A stretch of 64,000 bases of DNA from Gimesia aquarii (GTDB taxonomy: Bacteria > Planctomycetota > Planctomycetia > Planctomycetales > Planctomycetaceae), in the NCBI RefSeq assembly GCF_007748175.1, contig NZ_CP037422.1, positions 2,253,231 to 2,317,230 of the forward strand. Direction: 5' to 3'. The notes beneath the pieces were generated by a model. That model was not told the DNA's origin, ran no database searches, and saw only the letters and a list, made by a program, of their open reading frames with translations. Shown here piece by piece: positions 38,162 through 47,213 of this stretch (positions are counted from its first letter, which is position 1; each line of letters opens with the position of its first letter). The position numbers and the translations under genes are program-made.

Positions 38162-39238
38162 TCAGACGAGTGTCACTACTTTTTCGCCTTCAGTCACTTT
38201 ACCTAGCACGTGCACCGGGAATTGACTGGCCTGCAACTTTTCTTGGACAGCCTTGGCATGTTCTGCACGCACGATGGCGACCATACCAATACCCATATTA
38301 AAAACCCGGAACATTTCTTCTTCATCAATGCCGCCTAAAGATTGCAGCCACTTGAAAGAATCTGGTACTTCCCAAGCCGACTTTTTCATCTCGACTCGTC
38401 GATTTGCTGGTAAAATGCGTTCGACATTTTCTACCAACCCTCCACCAGTGATGTGTGCTAAACCACTGAAGACAATCTGATCCGGATAATCTTGAGCCAC
38501 CGAATCGATGGCGGAGACATAAATGCGTGTCGGCTCCAACAACAAGTTAGCGACAGTGCGTTGATTCAGCTCTTCAATCGGATCATTGATCCCCATATCT
38601 GCTATCTCAAACACGACTTTGCGAATCAGGCTATAACCATTTGAGTGAAAGCCACTCGATTCCAGACCAAGCACTACGTCTCCCGCTTGAATCGCATGGC
38701 CATCCAGTATCAGGTTGCGTTCAACTACTCCTACACAAAAACCGGCCATATCAAAATCGCCATCATCATACAAATCAGGCATGATCGCAGTTTCGCCACC
38801 TAACAGGGCTGCTTTGGAAAGAACGCATCCTTTAGTAACACCATCCATCAACTCGACCAGTCGTTCAGGATCATCTTTGCCGAGTGCAATATAATCCAGG
38901 AAAAACAAAGGCTCTGCCCCCAGACAGAGACAATCATTCACGCACATTGCAACCAGATCGATGCCAATGGTATTATAAATTTCCGCTTCAAGTGCAACTT
39001 TGATTTTCGTTCCAACACCATCTGTTCCAGACACTAAGACAGGATCTTGATAATTGCGTCCCGCCTTTCCTGATTCCGGATTATTCAGACGAAACAAGCC
39101 TGCAAATCCACCGGGCAAATCCATCACACGCGATTTTTGTGCTAGATGTGTCTTGGCAAGCATTGGATGAATGGAAGACATTGCTTTCTGATAGAGATCC
39201 AGGTCAACGCCAGCATCTTTATAAGTCGCTTTAGTCAT
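38162..39238 (-). CDS. purM: Phosphoribosylformylglycinamidine cyclo-ligase (AIR synthetase)
   Basis: The fifth step of de novo purine synthesis, in the cytosol: ATP-dependent ring closure of FGAM to AIR. It is 358 residues, of normal length. Motifs include the N-terminal DAGVDLD, the VSGTDGVGTKIKVA segment and VNDCLCLGAEPLFFLDYIA around residue 100, plus GGETAIMPDLY. A glycine-rich GLAHITGGGLVENVERILP precedes the C-terminal domain. Solitary, with no other pur genes nearby. Confidence 0.96.
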   Translation of the reverse strand: MTKATYKDAGVDLDLYQKAMSSIHPMLAKTHLAQKSRVMDLPGGFAGLFRLNNPESGKAGRNYQDPVLVSGTDGVGTKIKVALEAEIYNTIGIDLVAMCVNDCLCLGAEPLFFLDYIALGKDDPERLVELMDGVTKGCVLSKAALLGGETAIMPDLYDDGDFDMAGFCVGVVERNLILDGHAIQAGDVVLGLESSGFHSNGYSLIRKVVFEIADMGINDPIEELNQRTVANLLLEPTRIYVSAIDSVAQDYPDQIVFSGLAHITGGGLVENVERILPANRRVEMKKSAWEVPDSFKWLQSLGGIDEEEMFRVFNMGIGMVAIVRAEHAKAVQEKLQASQFPVHVLGKVTEGEKVVTLV

Positions 39239-39525
39239 GATGTCATCCAGAAATGAACCAGGAAATGTTTTTAAACTTCACCCCTTTCCAGCAGAGGCAT
39301 TTGATTTCCTCCAGCATAGCAATCCATAGATCAGATGAAAATCTTACCTATCAGTTATTTGATAGCCAGACAGGGAAAACCTTTTCTGATGCAGATTCTT
39401 CTAAAACTCTTTGATATGATCCTGACGTTCACTACTTGGATTGAGGTTCTCAGAATAAGATTTCTGCAATCCAACCGAGTCTAATTGTGTTTCACGCATA
39501 TGATTGATATGAGGAGAAAGCCTGC

Positions 39526-40398
39526 ATGAAGTTGGCAACTCTACAAACGGAACAAGGGGTAACTGTCGTTTCGGTAATGGACCGCGCCAACGAACTGATG
39601 TTCTTTGATATTCGTGCCATTGATGAAAGTCTCCCGCGTTCTCTTAAAGGAATACTCTCACTAGAAGATGGATTGGATCGTGCCAGACAAGCGGCGTTAC
39701 AGGCTGAACAGGCCCGAAAACAGATCTCAGGGACCCTACTGGCACCAATTCCGAGTCCAGGAAAAGTACTTTGCATTGGTTTAAACTATCGGGACCATGC
39801 AGAAGAAACCGGAATGCCATTTCCTGATGAACCAGTTTGTTTCAGCAAATTTTCCAGTTCAGTCATCGGACCTCACCAGCCAATTCGTATTCCAGAAATT
39901 GCCAAAGAGGTCGATTATGAAGCGGAACTCGTAGTTGTGATAGGTAAAACGTGCCGTAATGTGAGTAAGACGGATGCGTCACAATACATCGCCGGCTATA
40001 TGAACGGCCATGATGTTTCAGCGCGCGACTGGCAAATAGGACGACCGGGCGGACAGTGGCTGTTGGGAAAAACAGCAGACACATTTGCCCCGACTGGCCC
40101 TTACCTCGTAACGGCAGATGAAATCCAAAATGCAAACAGTCTCCCCATTAAATTGACACTTAATGGAGAGGTAATGCAAAACTCCAATACCGATAAATTT
40201 ATCTTTACCGTGGAAGAGGTAATCCAATTCGTGTCTCAGTTCCTGACACTCGAACCGGGCGATATTATCTTCACCGGTACGCCTCCTGGAGTTGGAATGG
40301 CCCGTAAGCCCCCTGTATACCTTCAGCCTGGAGACCAAGCCGTTATTGAAATACCGGGGCTAGGAATATTACACAATCCCGTTGAGACGTGGAATTGA
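39526..40398 (+). CDS. Fumarylacetoacetate hydrolase-family protein
   Basis: A 290-residue cytosolic hydrolase, isomerase or decarboxylase. The C-terminal FAH domain (about 75-285) has the metal-binding acidic residues in DYEAELVVVIGK (about 127-138), GYMNGHDVSARDWQ and FTGTPPGVGMARKPP (about 254-268). The short N-terminal domain is typical of bacterial 2-hydroxyhepta-2,4-diene-1,7-dioate isomerase or acylpyruvase relatives. A GAGGAGAAAG binding site precedes the ATG. No aromatic-degradation genes adjoin it. Confidence 0.9.
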   Translation: MKLATLQTEQGVTVVSVMDRANELMFFDIRAIDESLPRSLKGILSLEDGLDRARQAALQAEQARKQISGTLLAPIPSPGKVLCIGLNYRDHAEETGMPFPDEPVCFSKFSSSVIGPHQPIRIPEIAKEVDYEAELVVVIGKTCRNVSKTDASQYIAGYMNGHDVSARDWQIGRPGGQWLLGKTADTFAPTGPYLVTADEIQNANSLPIKLTLNGEVMQNSNTDKFIFTVEEVIQFVSQFLTLEPGDIIFTGTPPGVGMARKPPVYLQPGDQAVIEIPGLGILHNPVETWN

Positions 40399-40408
40399 AA
40401 TGTAATGC

Positions 40409-40606
40409 CTACTCGGAAGTAGATACTCGAACTGCACGCAAACCGCGATCGCTCTTTTCAGTTTCAAACTCAACAGTTTGACCTTCTACGAGCTGATCGA
40501 ATGTGACACCATCCAGTGATGAAAGATGAAAAAAGATGTCCTGCTGGCCATCGTTAATGAAACCAAACCCTTTTTCAGTAATTTTTTTGATTGTTCCTGT
40601 GGCCAT
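40409..40606 (-). CDS. Cold shock domain protein
   Basis: A 65-residue single-stranded RNA/DNA-binding OB-fold protein. RNP1 KGFGFIN and RNP2 DIFFHLSSL are present, and the length is typical of CspA-like proteins. It lies convergent with the FAH-family gene. The 640-bp region upstream contains two hairpins that could belong to a long structured leader, as is common for cold shock genes, or to other RNAs. The paralogue type cannot be decided. Confidence 0.93.
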   Translation of the reverse strand: MATGTIKKITEKGFGFINDGQQDIFFHLSSLDGVTFDQLVEGQTVEFETEKSDRGLRAVRVSTSE

Positions 40607-41249
40607 GTGAAGCCCATCCTCTAATCTTAAAAGTCTCTCGACAATAAAACGGAGTTTATTGTCACTCTGTAACTGATCATCACTTGAATTCAGTTAGAAA
40701 TTCAAATGATGACACACTAAAAAATACGCATAGCGTATTAGAACACAAGAATAATGAAAATGATTGGGATAACGAACTGGCTCAACAAAAAGAATATTTT
40801 GAAAAAGCAAAATTCCTCAATCTGAAATTAGTGTGACAAACCCGAATCGAATTAGCAAACTGTTATATGGAAGTTTCTCATAAAAATTTTGAGAATTCTA
40901 AATATCCCGTCTACATTAATTCTTCCATAAATCTCTTGTTTTTAGAGATTTATGCTTGATCTTTACTATACTTTTTGGCACTCCACGATCAACTATTTTT
41001 TTAGCCAATTTAAACACCTTAAACCACTTATTTCCCATAATCATAAGAAAACATGTAGTGAAATCACTCATGTTAAAGTGAAAAAGCCCATTCGTTTACT
41101 ATTTTCAAAATGAATTCTGACTTTAAATACTTTATGACTCTTGAAATCTGGTGAGTCTCATTTTTTAATGCTTCTAGACCTTTGCCTGTTTTTAAAAGCA
41201 GGAAACGCTTGACTTAGTTTTTTAACAACAATTCAGAAGGGACAATACA
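40607..41249. other. Long intergenic region with two hairpins
   Basis: No protein gene is visible in 640 bp. AATACGC/GCGTATT (40723-40739, 3-base loop) is followed by a T run on the minus strand and looks like a short terminator upstream of the cold shock gene. CATAAATCTCT/AGAGATTTATG (40926-40954) is a perfect 11-bp stem with a 7-base loop. A small RNA or a structured cold shock leader is possible. Confidence 0.4.
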
Positions 41250-41474
41250 ATGTCTTTCACAAAATGGGGTCGGCTTTGCGCCGTGCTCGTTACTGTAAGT
41301 ATTTCAGCATGGGCCGTCGGATGCGGCAAACCTGCTTCTAACACAGCTGACAAACCTGCAGCTGATACGCCCGCCGCAGATGCCCCTGCAGAAGCTGGCT
41401 CAACAACCGGTGGTGCTGGAGCTGAAGTACCAGAAGGTGGTGAAGAGCCTAAAAAAGAAGAATCTGGTAGCTAA
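41250..41474 (+). CDS. Small lipoprotein, Ala/Pro/Glu-rich
   Basis: A 74-residue predicted lipoprotein. A hydrophobic signal ends in a lipobox (SAWAVGC), leaving a mature peptide of about 50 residues rich in Ala, Pro, Glu and Gly (for example DTPAADAPAEAG and EVPEGGEEPKKEE) and probably disordered. An AGAAGGGACA binding site precedes the ATG and a strong terminator follows, so it is an independent gene. Function unknown; such small lipoproteins are common in planctomycetes. Confidence 0.75.
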   Translation: MSFTKWGRLCAVLVTVSISAWAVGCGKPASNTADKPAADTPAADAPAEAGSTTGGAGAEVPEGGEEPKKEESGS

Positions 41475-41481
41475 GCTTCCA

Positions 41482-41550
41482 GTCACCAGTGATCTGGTGA
41501 CAAAGAAAATTCACTTAAAAACGCCCGTTTCTGAAAACGGGCGTTTTTTG
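41482..41550 (+). terminator. Hairpin and rho-independent terminator of the small lipoprotein gene
   Basis: First GTCACCAG-TGAT-CTGGTGAC (41482-41501), a perfect 8-bp stem. Then AAACGCCCGTTT-CTG-AAAACGGGCGTTTTTT (41517-41550), a textbook terminator with a T run. The first stem lies just behind the stop codon and may protect the transcript's 3' end. Confidence 0.88.
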
Positions 41551-41739
41551 TTAGATTAATAATCCACGCGATAGTGCTTCCCATCGAATTCCAGAAAGTT
41601 CGCTCACAAAACCGTGCTATTTCCCAGGCTACGGATTATAATGTGCATTAGAACCCTGTGGGCATTACGATGTTCTTCCCTTTCTGTGAAATTATCTTTC
41701 ACCCCTGAAATCCATCTTTGATGTTAAAGGAAACCATTC

Positions 41740-42540
41740 GTGAAATCATTATCCTTTCTTATATTTTGTTGGTGTTTATGTTTGAGCACTTGCCTTCCGA
41801 CAACCATACCAGCAGAAGAAACGAAGACACAGGAAGAATGGATTCCGTTATTCAATGGGAAAAATCTTGATGGCTGGAATGTGAAGATTCGCGGCTATGA
41901 TTTGAATGAAAACTTCGGGCATACGTTTCGTGTGGAAGATGGCTTACTGAAAGTCTCCTATGATCAATATGATGAGTTCGCAGAAAAATTTGGCCATCTT
42001 TTTTACAAAGATCCATTTTCTCATTATATCATCCGTGTTGAATATCGTTTCACAGGAGAGCAATCCAAAGGTGGACCTGGCTGGGCATTTCGTAATAGCG
42101 GGATCATGGTTCATGGACAGACACCAGAAACCATGACCAAAGACCAGCGTTTCCCCGTTTCCATTGAAGTTCAATTACTCGGAGGCAAAGGGACTGGAAA
42201 ACGGCCGACGGCTAATCTGTGCACTCCAGGTACGCACGTTGTAATGAACGACAAGTTGTTTAAACCACATTGTACGAGCTCTCATTCTCAAACCTACCAC
42301 GGGGATCAATGGGTCACAGTGGAAGTCGAAGTGCGCGGAAATGAAATCATTAATCATCGGGTGAATGGCAAAACTGTGCTTTCATACACGAAGCCTCAGT
42401 TAGACAAAAAAGATGCAGATGCCCAAAAGCTCATTCAGAATGGGGCACCAATCATGCTGGAAAAAGGAACGATTTCGCTTCAGTCCGAAAGCCACCCAAT
42501 TGAATTTCGCAAAGTAGAACTATTAAAGCTCAAGCCATAA
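41740..42540 (+). CDS. DUF1080 (3-keto-disaccharide hydrolase-like) secreted protein
   Basis: A 266-residue secreted protein. GTG start with an AAAGGAAA binding site, signal peptide to about 25, then one DUF1080 domain starting WIPLFNGKNLDGWNVK and continuing with GGPGWAFRNSGIMVHGQ. It has the concanavalin-like sandwich pattern. Family members act on, or bind, sugars; the same domain is the C-terminus of the giant cytochrome protein at 26531. It stands alone. Confidence 0.85.
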   Translation: MKSLSFLIFCWCLCLSTCLPTTIPAEETKTQEEWIPLFNGKNLDGWNVKIRGYDLNENFGHTFRVEDGLLKVSYDQYDEFAEKFGHLFYKDPFSHYIIRVEYRFTGEQSKGGPGWAFRNSGIMVHGQTPETMTKDQRFPVSIEVQLLGGKGTGKRPTANLCTPGTHVVMNDKLFKPHCTSSHSQTYHGDQWVTVEVEVRGNEIINHRVNGKTVLSYTKPQLDKKDADAQKLIQNGAPIMLEKGTISLQSESHPIEFRKVELLKLKP

Positions 42541-42556
42541 CCATTCTGCCTGCGAT

Positions 42557-42571
42557 TGAGAATCGGTATCA
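42557..42571. promoter_or_regulatory. Fur-box-like site upstream of bacterioferritin
   Basis: TGAGAATCGGTATCA has a 7-1-7 layout with TGA...TCA ends and matches the classic Fur 7-1-7 consensus at 11 of 14 positions. It also shares 12 of 15 bases with the palindrome upstream of bfd at 43679-43693. It lies about 200 bp before bfr. Confidence 0.3.
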
Positions 42572-42769
42572 GTTAAGAACTGCCTAATTGGTGAATAGAG
42601 TGGAGATCTCGTTTCAATACTCAGAAATAGCTGATTTTGATCAACTTCAGTCTGGAAGAAGCATGCTGATTTACGAATACTATTTCAGGTCAGCAAAAAG
42701 AATCAATTCTGCTCGAGCCTTTGAAATATAAATACCAGCATTACAAAAAAACGAAAGAAAGTAGTACCA

Positions 42770-43240
42770 ATGAAGGGTAGCCAGAAAATCATCGATGCCT
42801 TAAACAGTGGATTAACTATCGAATTGACAGCAATCAATTTGTATTTTATCTCATCAAAGATGTGTAAAGACTGGGGCTTCGACAAGTTGGCCAAGCATTT
42901 CTATGATGAATCAATTGAAGAAATGAAACACGCCGATCAAGTCATTGACAGAATTCTTTATTTGGATGGCGTTCCTGAAATAGCACGTTACGATGTGATC
43001 CGCGTAGGGCAAAATGTGGAAGAACAAATTCAAAACAGCCTGGAACTGGAAACAAAAGGCGTTGCCACCTATAACGAAGCTATCGAGCTTTGCCACCAGG
43101 AAAAAGATGCTGGCAGCCGTGAATTGATGGATCAGATGGTTGTTGAATCTGAAGAAAGCATTGACTGGTGTGAGTCACAGCTTGAATTGATCAAGCAGGT
43201 CGGGCTTCAGAACTACCTTGCAGAGCAGATCAGAGAATAA
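42770..43240 (+). CDS. bfr: Bacterioferritin with altered ferroxidase ligands
   Basis: A 156-residue ferritin-like subunit that should assemble into a 24-mer iron-storage shell. It aligns with E. coli Bfr without gaps: Glu18, Glu51, the heme-ligand Met52, His54 and Glu94 are all kept. The second half of the di-iron centre is not: positions 127 and 130, Glu and His in E. coli, are both Ser (VESEESIDW). The C-terminal GLQNYLAEQIRE is typical. Heme binding is likely, but ferroxidase activity may be weak or need a partner subunit. It is tail to tail with bfd. Confidence 0.9.
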   Translation: MKGSQKIIDALNSGLTIELTAINLYFISSKMCKDWGFDKLAKHFYDESIEEMKHADQVIDRILYLDGVPEIARYDVIRVGQNVEEQIQNSLELETKGVATYNEAIELCHQEKDAGSRELMDQMVVESEESIDWCESQLELIKQVGLQNYLAEQIRE

Positions 43241-43246
43241 GTGAGA

Positions 43247-43534
43247 TTAACCAGCCTGAACGGTGCAGAGGCAGCGTCGTTTAGATTGGCCGCAATCATC
43301 GCATGATCCAGCAAGCAAGTCTTTAATCCGGCAATGACAGGCAGTGCAGCCTTTTCCTGCACCACAGCCACGCATCACCTCATGCACAGATTCCGCACTC
43401 GTATCAGTGATACATTGACGGACAACTTCATGTGTAACTTTGAGGCAATGACAGAGTAATCGCTGGCGCGGTACAGATTCCTTGATCTGTTCTACTGAAG
43501 ATTGTTTGAACTTGCTCTCTGTAACGATTGACAT
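43247..43534 (-). CDS. bfd: Bacterioferritin-associated ferredoxin (Bfd-like)
   Basis: A 95-residue [2Fe-2S] protein that would reduce bacterioferritin iron or heme. The cluster ligands are CHC (about 28-30) and the C-x2-C pair in GCTACHC (about 60-63). The C-terminus adds another cysteine-rich stretch, CDDCGQSKRRCLC, with four cysteines not present in typical short Bfd proteins. It ends 6 bp from the bfr stop on the opposite strand. Confidence 0.82.
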   Translation of the reverse strand: MSIVTESKFKQSSVEQIKESVPRQRLLCHCLKVTHEVVRQCITDTSAESVHEVMRGCGAGKGCTACHCRIKDLLAGSCDDCGQSKRRCLCTVQAG

Positions 43535-43550
43535 ATCACTTAATACCCAG

Positions 43551-43585
43551 GCGTTTGTGGCACTTTGTGTAACAAACGCTTTTTT
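43551..43585 (+). terminator. Plus-strand terminator upstream of bfd
   Basis: GCGTTTGT and ACAAACGC form an 8-bp stem with a 13-base loop followed by TTTTTT on the plus strand. The nearest plus-strand gene ending upstream is bfr at 43240, so a bfr transcript ending here would be antisense to all of bfd. Confidence 0.5.
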
Positions 43586-43678
43586 GATTTTAGGTTTATC
43601 TCTTGGTTACCAAAGGGTTATGTAGGCAGGTGACTCTATAACCCTGTTTTTAGGTTTGACCTTGTGGCAAGTAGAGTA

Positions 43679-43693
43679 TGAGACTCAGTCTCA
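43679..43693. promoter_or_regulatory. Fur-box-like palindrome upstream of bfd
   Basis: TGAGACTCAGTCTCA is a perfect 7-1-7 palindrome about 145 bp before bfd. It shares TGAGAxTCxGTxTCA with the site upstream of bfr. It is a candidate Fur-family operator; an iron-responsive role is inferred from the adjacent genes. Confidence 0.4.
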
Positions 43694-43921
43694 ACTAAAA
43701 TTAGTATATCGGTTTTTGCAAAGCTGTCAACTATAGTCAAAGAAGATTTTTTCTCTAAGGAGGGTTTTACCACCTGAAACAGCGCACAAAAAGTACCTAT
43801 CAAAAGAAAAGGCAGACATGGCAAATACGGAAAAATCACGCAAACCGTTTAGGAACACAAATTAGAGCCCACAGCCGAATCCAGTCGGTCCATAAAGCAT
43901 GCTGAAGCTTGAAAGCCGGTC
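43694..43921. other. Intergenic remainder between bfd and phoB
   Basis: No gene is visible. A minus-strand open frame (43636-43839) has no ribosome binding site and no family resemblance. Confidence 0.35.
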
Positions 43922-44635
43922 TTATGTTGTCTGCTTTTTGAAAGCCGTATCAGGATCTCGGAATCGGTAGCCTACGCCACGGACGGTCTCGATGAGTTCG
44001 GAATGTTTATCCAATTTTTGACGCAATGCGCGGATATGAACATCGATTGTCCGTTCCAAAACCAACGCATCATCACCTAAGGCTGCGTCAATTAACTCAG
44101 CTCGTGAGAAAACACGCCCTGGTTGCCTGACGAGTGCTTCCAGTAATTCAAATTCACTCCGCGTCAGAGAAATCGGTGCGTCGTCAATCATGACTCGATG
44201 CCGTCGCCGATCAATCATGACACCTTGGCTCACAATCGTATCAGATGCTTCTCCATTGCTTTCGCGACGCCTGAGCAAAGCTTTAATTCGCTCCAGCAGA
44301 ATCTTTACGCTGAATGGCTTGGGAACATAGTCATCTGCCCCCAGTGTAAAACCAACAACCTGATCCGTTTCTTCTGACTTTGCAGTTAGCATGAGAATCA
44401 ACACATTACTGGTCACTGGGTCAGAACGTAATCTACGACAAACTTCCAAACCATCCATTTGCGGAAGCATCAAGTCCAAGATAATCAAATCCGGCGTTTT
44501 GAGTTGTGCCTGTCGAAGCCCATCCATTCCATCCAAGGCAACAACAGCATCATATTTCTCCTGTCGCAGGTTATATGCGAGAACTTCAGAGAGAGAACGA
44601 TCATCTTCAATTACAAGTATGCGTTTCTTTGACAT
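43922..44635 (-). CDS. phoB: Phosphate response regulator PhoB
   Basis: An OmpR-type response regulator activating phosphate-starvation genes. Receiver domain with acidic pocket EDD near residue 10, phospho-acceptor Asp54 in LIILDLMLPQMDG and Lys in PKPF; a winged-helix DNA-binding domain covers about 130-235 (LTRSEFELLEALVRQPGRVFSR and RALRQKL). I start it at the ATG at 44635 (MSKKRILVIEDD); a GTG at 44653 adds six residues. It is the last gene of the phosphate locus, 36 bp after phoU. Confidence 0.92.
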   Translation of the reverse strand: MSKKRILVIEDDRSLSEVLAYNLRQEKYDAVVALDGMDGLRQAQLKTPDLIILDLMLPQMDGLEVCRRLRSDPVTSNVLILMLTAKSEETDQVVGFTLGADDYVPKPFSVKILLERIKALLRRRESNGEASDTIVSQGVMIDRRRHRVMIDDAPISLTRSEFELLEALVRQPGRVFSRAELIDAALGDDALVLERTIDVHIRALRQKLDKHSELIETVRGVGYRFRDPDTAFKKQTT

Positions 44636-44670
44636 ATCTTTTTGTTTCACCACTTATAAGTTAAAACGAA

Positions 44671-45342
44671 TCAGGTAGAAAATGTTTCTTTGTGACGATG
44701 ACGAATAATTTCGCCTTCCGTTAAATAAATCACATCTTCGGCAATATTAGTAGTATGGTCGGCAATACGTTCGATGTGGCGAGCTGAAGAGAAAAAATGT
44801 AATGCTGGCTTGATGATTTCAGAATCGGATTGCATCAACACATAAATCTCATTGATAATTTCCCGATTATACTCATCAACGATATCATCTCGTTTACAAA
44901 CATCGCGTGCTTTATCTGTATCAAAATCGATAAACGCATCAATTGCATCACGAAGCATGGAAACGGTCACTTTTGTCATTGGCTCAAGTGCAGGAGGAAT
45001 GCGAAAATTTGGATAATGCGAGAGCCCGATAGTACGTTCTGCAATATTCACAGCTAAGTCTGCGATCCGCTCCAGATCATTGTTAATTTTAAGCACAGTA
45101 GCTGTTTCGCGCAAATCGACAGCCACAGGTTGATGCAGCGCCAATATTTTCAAGCAGTCCTCTTCAATTTTGACTTCACTTTCGTTGATGGCATGCTCTT
45201 TTTCAATGACTTCATTCGCCAGATCAACTTGTACCTCAAATAGTGCGCGGCTTGCCTTAGAGATCATTTCTTCCACAAGCGAAGATTGGGTAATAATCTC
45301 CCTTTCAAGCGATTCCATGTCACGCTGTAAGTGTTTCGTCAT
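44671..45342 (-). CDS. phoU: Phosphate uptake regulator PhoU
   Basis: A 223-residue all-helical protein that links the PstSCAB transporter to PhoR and keeps the Pho response off in high phosphate. It has two three-helix PhoU repeats (about 5-100 and 115-210) with conserved DLERIADLAVNIAER and HIERIADHTTNIAED metal-binding segments. It begins 3 bp after pstB. Length and motifs are normal. Confidence 0.94.
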   Translation of the reverse strand: MTKHLQRDMESLEREIITQSSLVEEMISKASRALFEVQVDLANEVIEKEHAINESEVKIEEDCLKILALHQPVAVDLRETATVLKINNDLERIADLAVNIAERTIGLSHYPNFRIPPALEPMTKVTVSMLRDAIDAFIDFDTDKARDVCKRDDIVDEYNREIINEIYVLMQSDSEIIKPALHFFSSARHIERIADHTTNIAEDVIYLTEGEIIRHRHKETFST

Positions 45343-45345
45343 GGT

Positions 45346-46236
45346 TTATCCAAACCTGCCAGTAATATAGTCTTCGGTTTGCTGCTTTTTGGGATTTGTA
45401 AAAAGCTCTTCCGTCGCTCCAGATTCCACCAACAAACCTTGATAGAAAAACGCAGCCTGATCTGAAACCCGTGCTGCCTGTTGCATATTATGCGTCACAA
45501 TTACAATGGTATATTGTTCTTTCAGCTCAAAAATCAAATCTTCAATGCGAGCTGTGGAAGCAGGATCTAAAGCAGATGCCGGCTCATCCATTAACAGGAT
45601 GTCTGGATCATTCGCTAAAGCACGAGCAATACATAATCGCTGCTGTTGTCCACCAGATAAATTCAGAGCTGATTCACTTAAACGGTCTTTCACTTCGTCC
45701 CAGAGGGCCGACCGCTGTAATGACCGTTCTACAATTTCGTATAAATCTTTCTTTTTCTTGATACCCGCAATTTTAGGCCCGAAGGAAACATTATCAAAGA
45801 TCGACTTGGGAAACGGCGTTGACTTCTGAAACACCATTCCAATTCGCTTTCGCAGAGTAACAATATCAGTTTTGGATGAGTAAATATCCTGCCCTTCCAA
45901 CAATATTTTTCCCTCGACCCGTGTTCCTTCAATCATATCATTCATACGATTGAGACATCGCAAAAATGTTGACTTACCGCAACCAGAAGGACCAATAAAT
46001 GCGGTAACACAACGTTCAGGAATGGAAAGCGAAATATCTGTTAAAGCACGGTTGTCCGAGTAATAAAATGATAAATCGCGCACACTGATTTTTTCAGTAG
46101 CCTGCGCTAATTCATCGGCAGTCCGCATACTCTTTCCTTCTGGTATTGAAGGACGGACCATTGGAGCCGAGGAATAACCAGATGTCGCCTTTTCGGATGG
46201 TTGCATAATTTTTTTAACCGAAGGTGTAGAAGCCAT
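45346..46236 (-). CDS. pstB: Phosphate ABC transporter ATP-binding protein PstB
   Basis: The ATPase of the high-affinity phosphate importer, at the inner membrane. Walker [10 protein letters not shown] (about 82-90), signature LSGGQQQR (about 195), Walker [13 protein letters not shown]. It is 296 residues, with an N-terminal tail of about 45 residues before the ABC core ([16 protein letters not shown]) that most PstB proteins lack; a shorter start is possible. The pstA stop lies 98 bp upstream. Confidence 0.95.
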   Translation of the reverse strand: MASTPSVKKIMQPSEKATSGYSSAPMVRPSIPEGKSMRTADELAQATEKISVRDLSFYYSDNRALTDISLSIPERCVTAFIGPSGCGKSTFLRCLNRMNDMIEGTRVEGKILLEGQDIYSSKTDIVTLRKRIGMVFQKSTPFPKSIFDNVSFGPKIAGIKKKKDLYEIVERSLQRSALWDEVKDRLSESALNLSGGQQQRLCIARALANDPDILLMDEPASALDPASTARIEDLIFELKEQYTIVIVTHNMQQAARVSDQAAFFYQGLLVESGATEELFTNPKKQQTEDYITGRFG

Positions 46237-46334
46237 GGATTGAAAATCCTTGCTGAGTCCAATTATAGATGTTTGTCATCAAATATATGTCGAACATTTT
46301 TCGAATTTATTACTACTATTAAAAACTCAAAGCA

Positions 46335-47213
46335 TTACCAGCGAATCTTTTTCCCATATTTGTGGCGGACAAAAATTGCCACAGCATTCATGCTGACTAA
46401 TACTATGAGAAGCACCAAAATCCCTGCAGCAGCAAGGTGATGAAAATCTTCTTGTGGCCGTGCAGACCAATTGAATATTTGTATCGGTAGCGCTGTAAAT
46501 TCATCTGAAAGTTTTTCAGGTACGAATGGCACGTAAGCCGCCGCCCCTACTATAAGTAAAGGTGCCGCCTCTCCTAAGGCACGGGAAAGTGACAAAATGA
46601 CGCCGGTCATAATTCCCGGTAGAGAAGCCGGTAAAACCTGATACCAGACTGTTTGCCAACGTGTGGCCCCTAAAGCATAAGCAGAGCGACGAATTGAATC
46701 TGGTACTGCCCTTAGTGCTTCCTGAGAAGCCATAATGATAATCGGTAGAACAACCAGTGTCAGAGTCAACGCCCCAGAGAGAATACTCCGTTCAAAAGCC
46801 AGGGCCCGTACAAACAAACCCAGCCCGAGAATTCCATAGACAATAGAAGGCACACCTGCCAGATTAGAAATATTCAATTGAATTAATTTGCGCCAGCGAC
46901 TTTTGGGTGCATATTCTTCAAGATAAACTGCTGCCCCCACTCCCAGAGGAACAGAAAACAAAGCAGTCAGGCTGATCAGCCAGATACTTCCATATAAAGC
47001 AGTCTTAATCCCCGCTTTCTGAGGAAAACGGGAAGGAAGCCGTTCGATAAAGTCCCAGCTCAACCAACCCTTCCCCTGGATAATGATATTCCATATCAAT
47101 ACCAACAACATGAGCACACAGGTAATCGTTGCCAGAAAGCAGATCGAAGTGAATAAAAAGTTAGCGATCCGGCCACGACGTTTGGTTGTGTAGATATCCA
47201 GTTTTGTACTCAT
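46335..47213 (-). CDS. pstA: Phosphate ABC transporter permease PstA
   Basis: A 292-residue inner-membrane permease with about six helices and the EAA-loop [19 protein letters not shown] that contacts PstB. The start ATGA overlaps the pstC stop by 4 bp, so the genes are translationally coupled. Normal length for the family. Confidence 0.94.
   Translation of the reverse strand: MSTKLDIYTTKRRGRIANFLFTSICFLATITCVLMLLVLIWNIIIQGKGWLSWDFIERLPSRFPQKAGIKTALYGSIWLISLTALFSVPLGVGAAVYLEEYAPKSRWRKLIQLNISNLAGVPSIVYGILGLGLFVRALAFERSILSGALTLTLVVLPIIIMASQEALRAVPDSIRRSAYALGATRWQTVWYQVLPASLPGIMTGVILSLSRALGEAAPLLIVGAAAYVPFVPEKLSDEFTALPIQIFNWSARPQEDFHHLAAAGILVLLIVLVSMNAVAIFVRHKYGKKIRW

Noticed and set aside
43636-43839. 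Minus-strand open frame of 67 codons between bfd and phoB
   Set aside because: It spans the palindrome and lacks a ribosome binding site; the hydrophobic start looks accidental.
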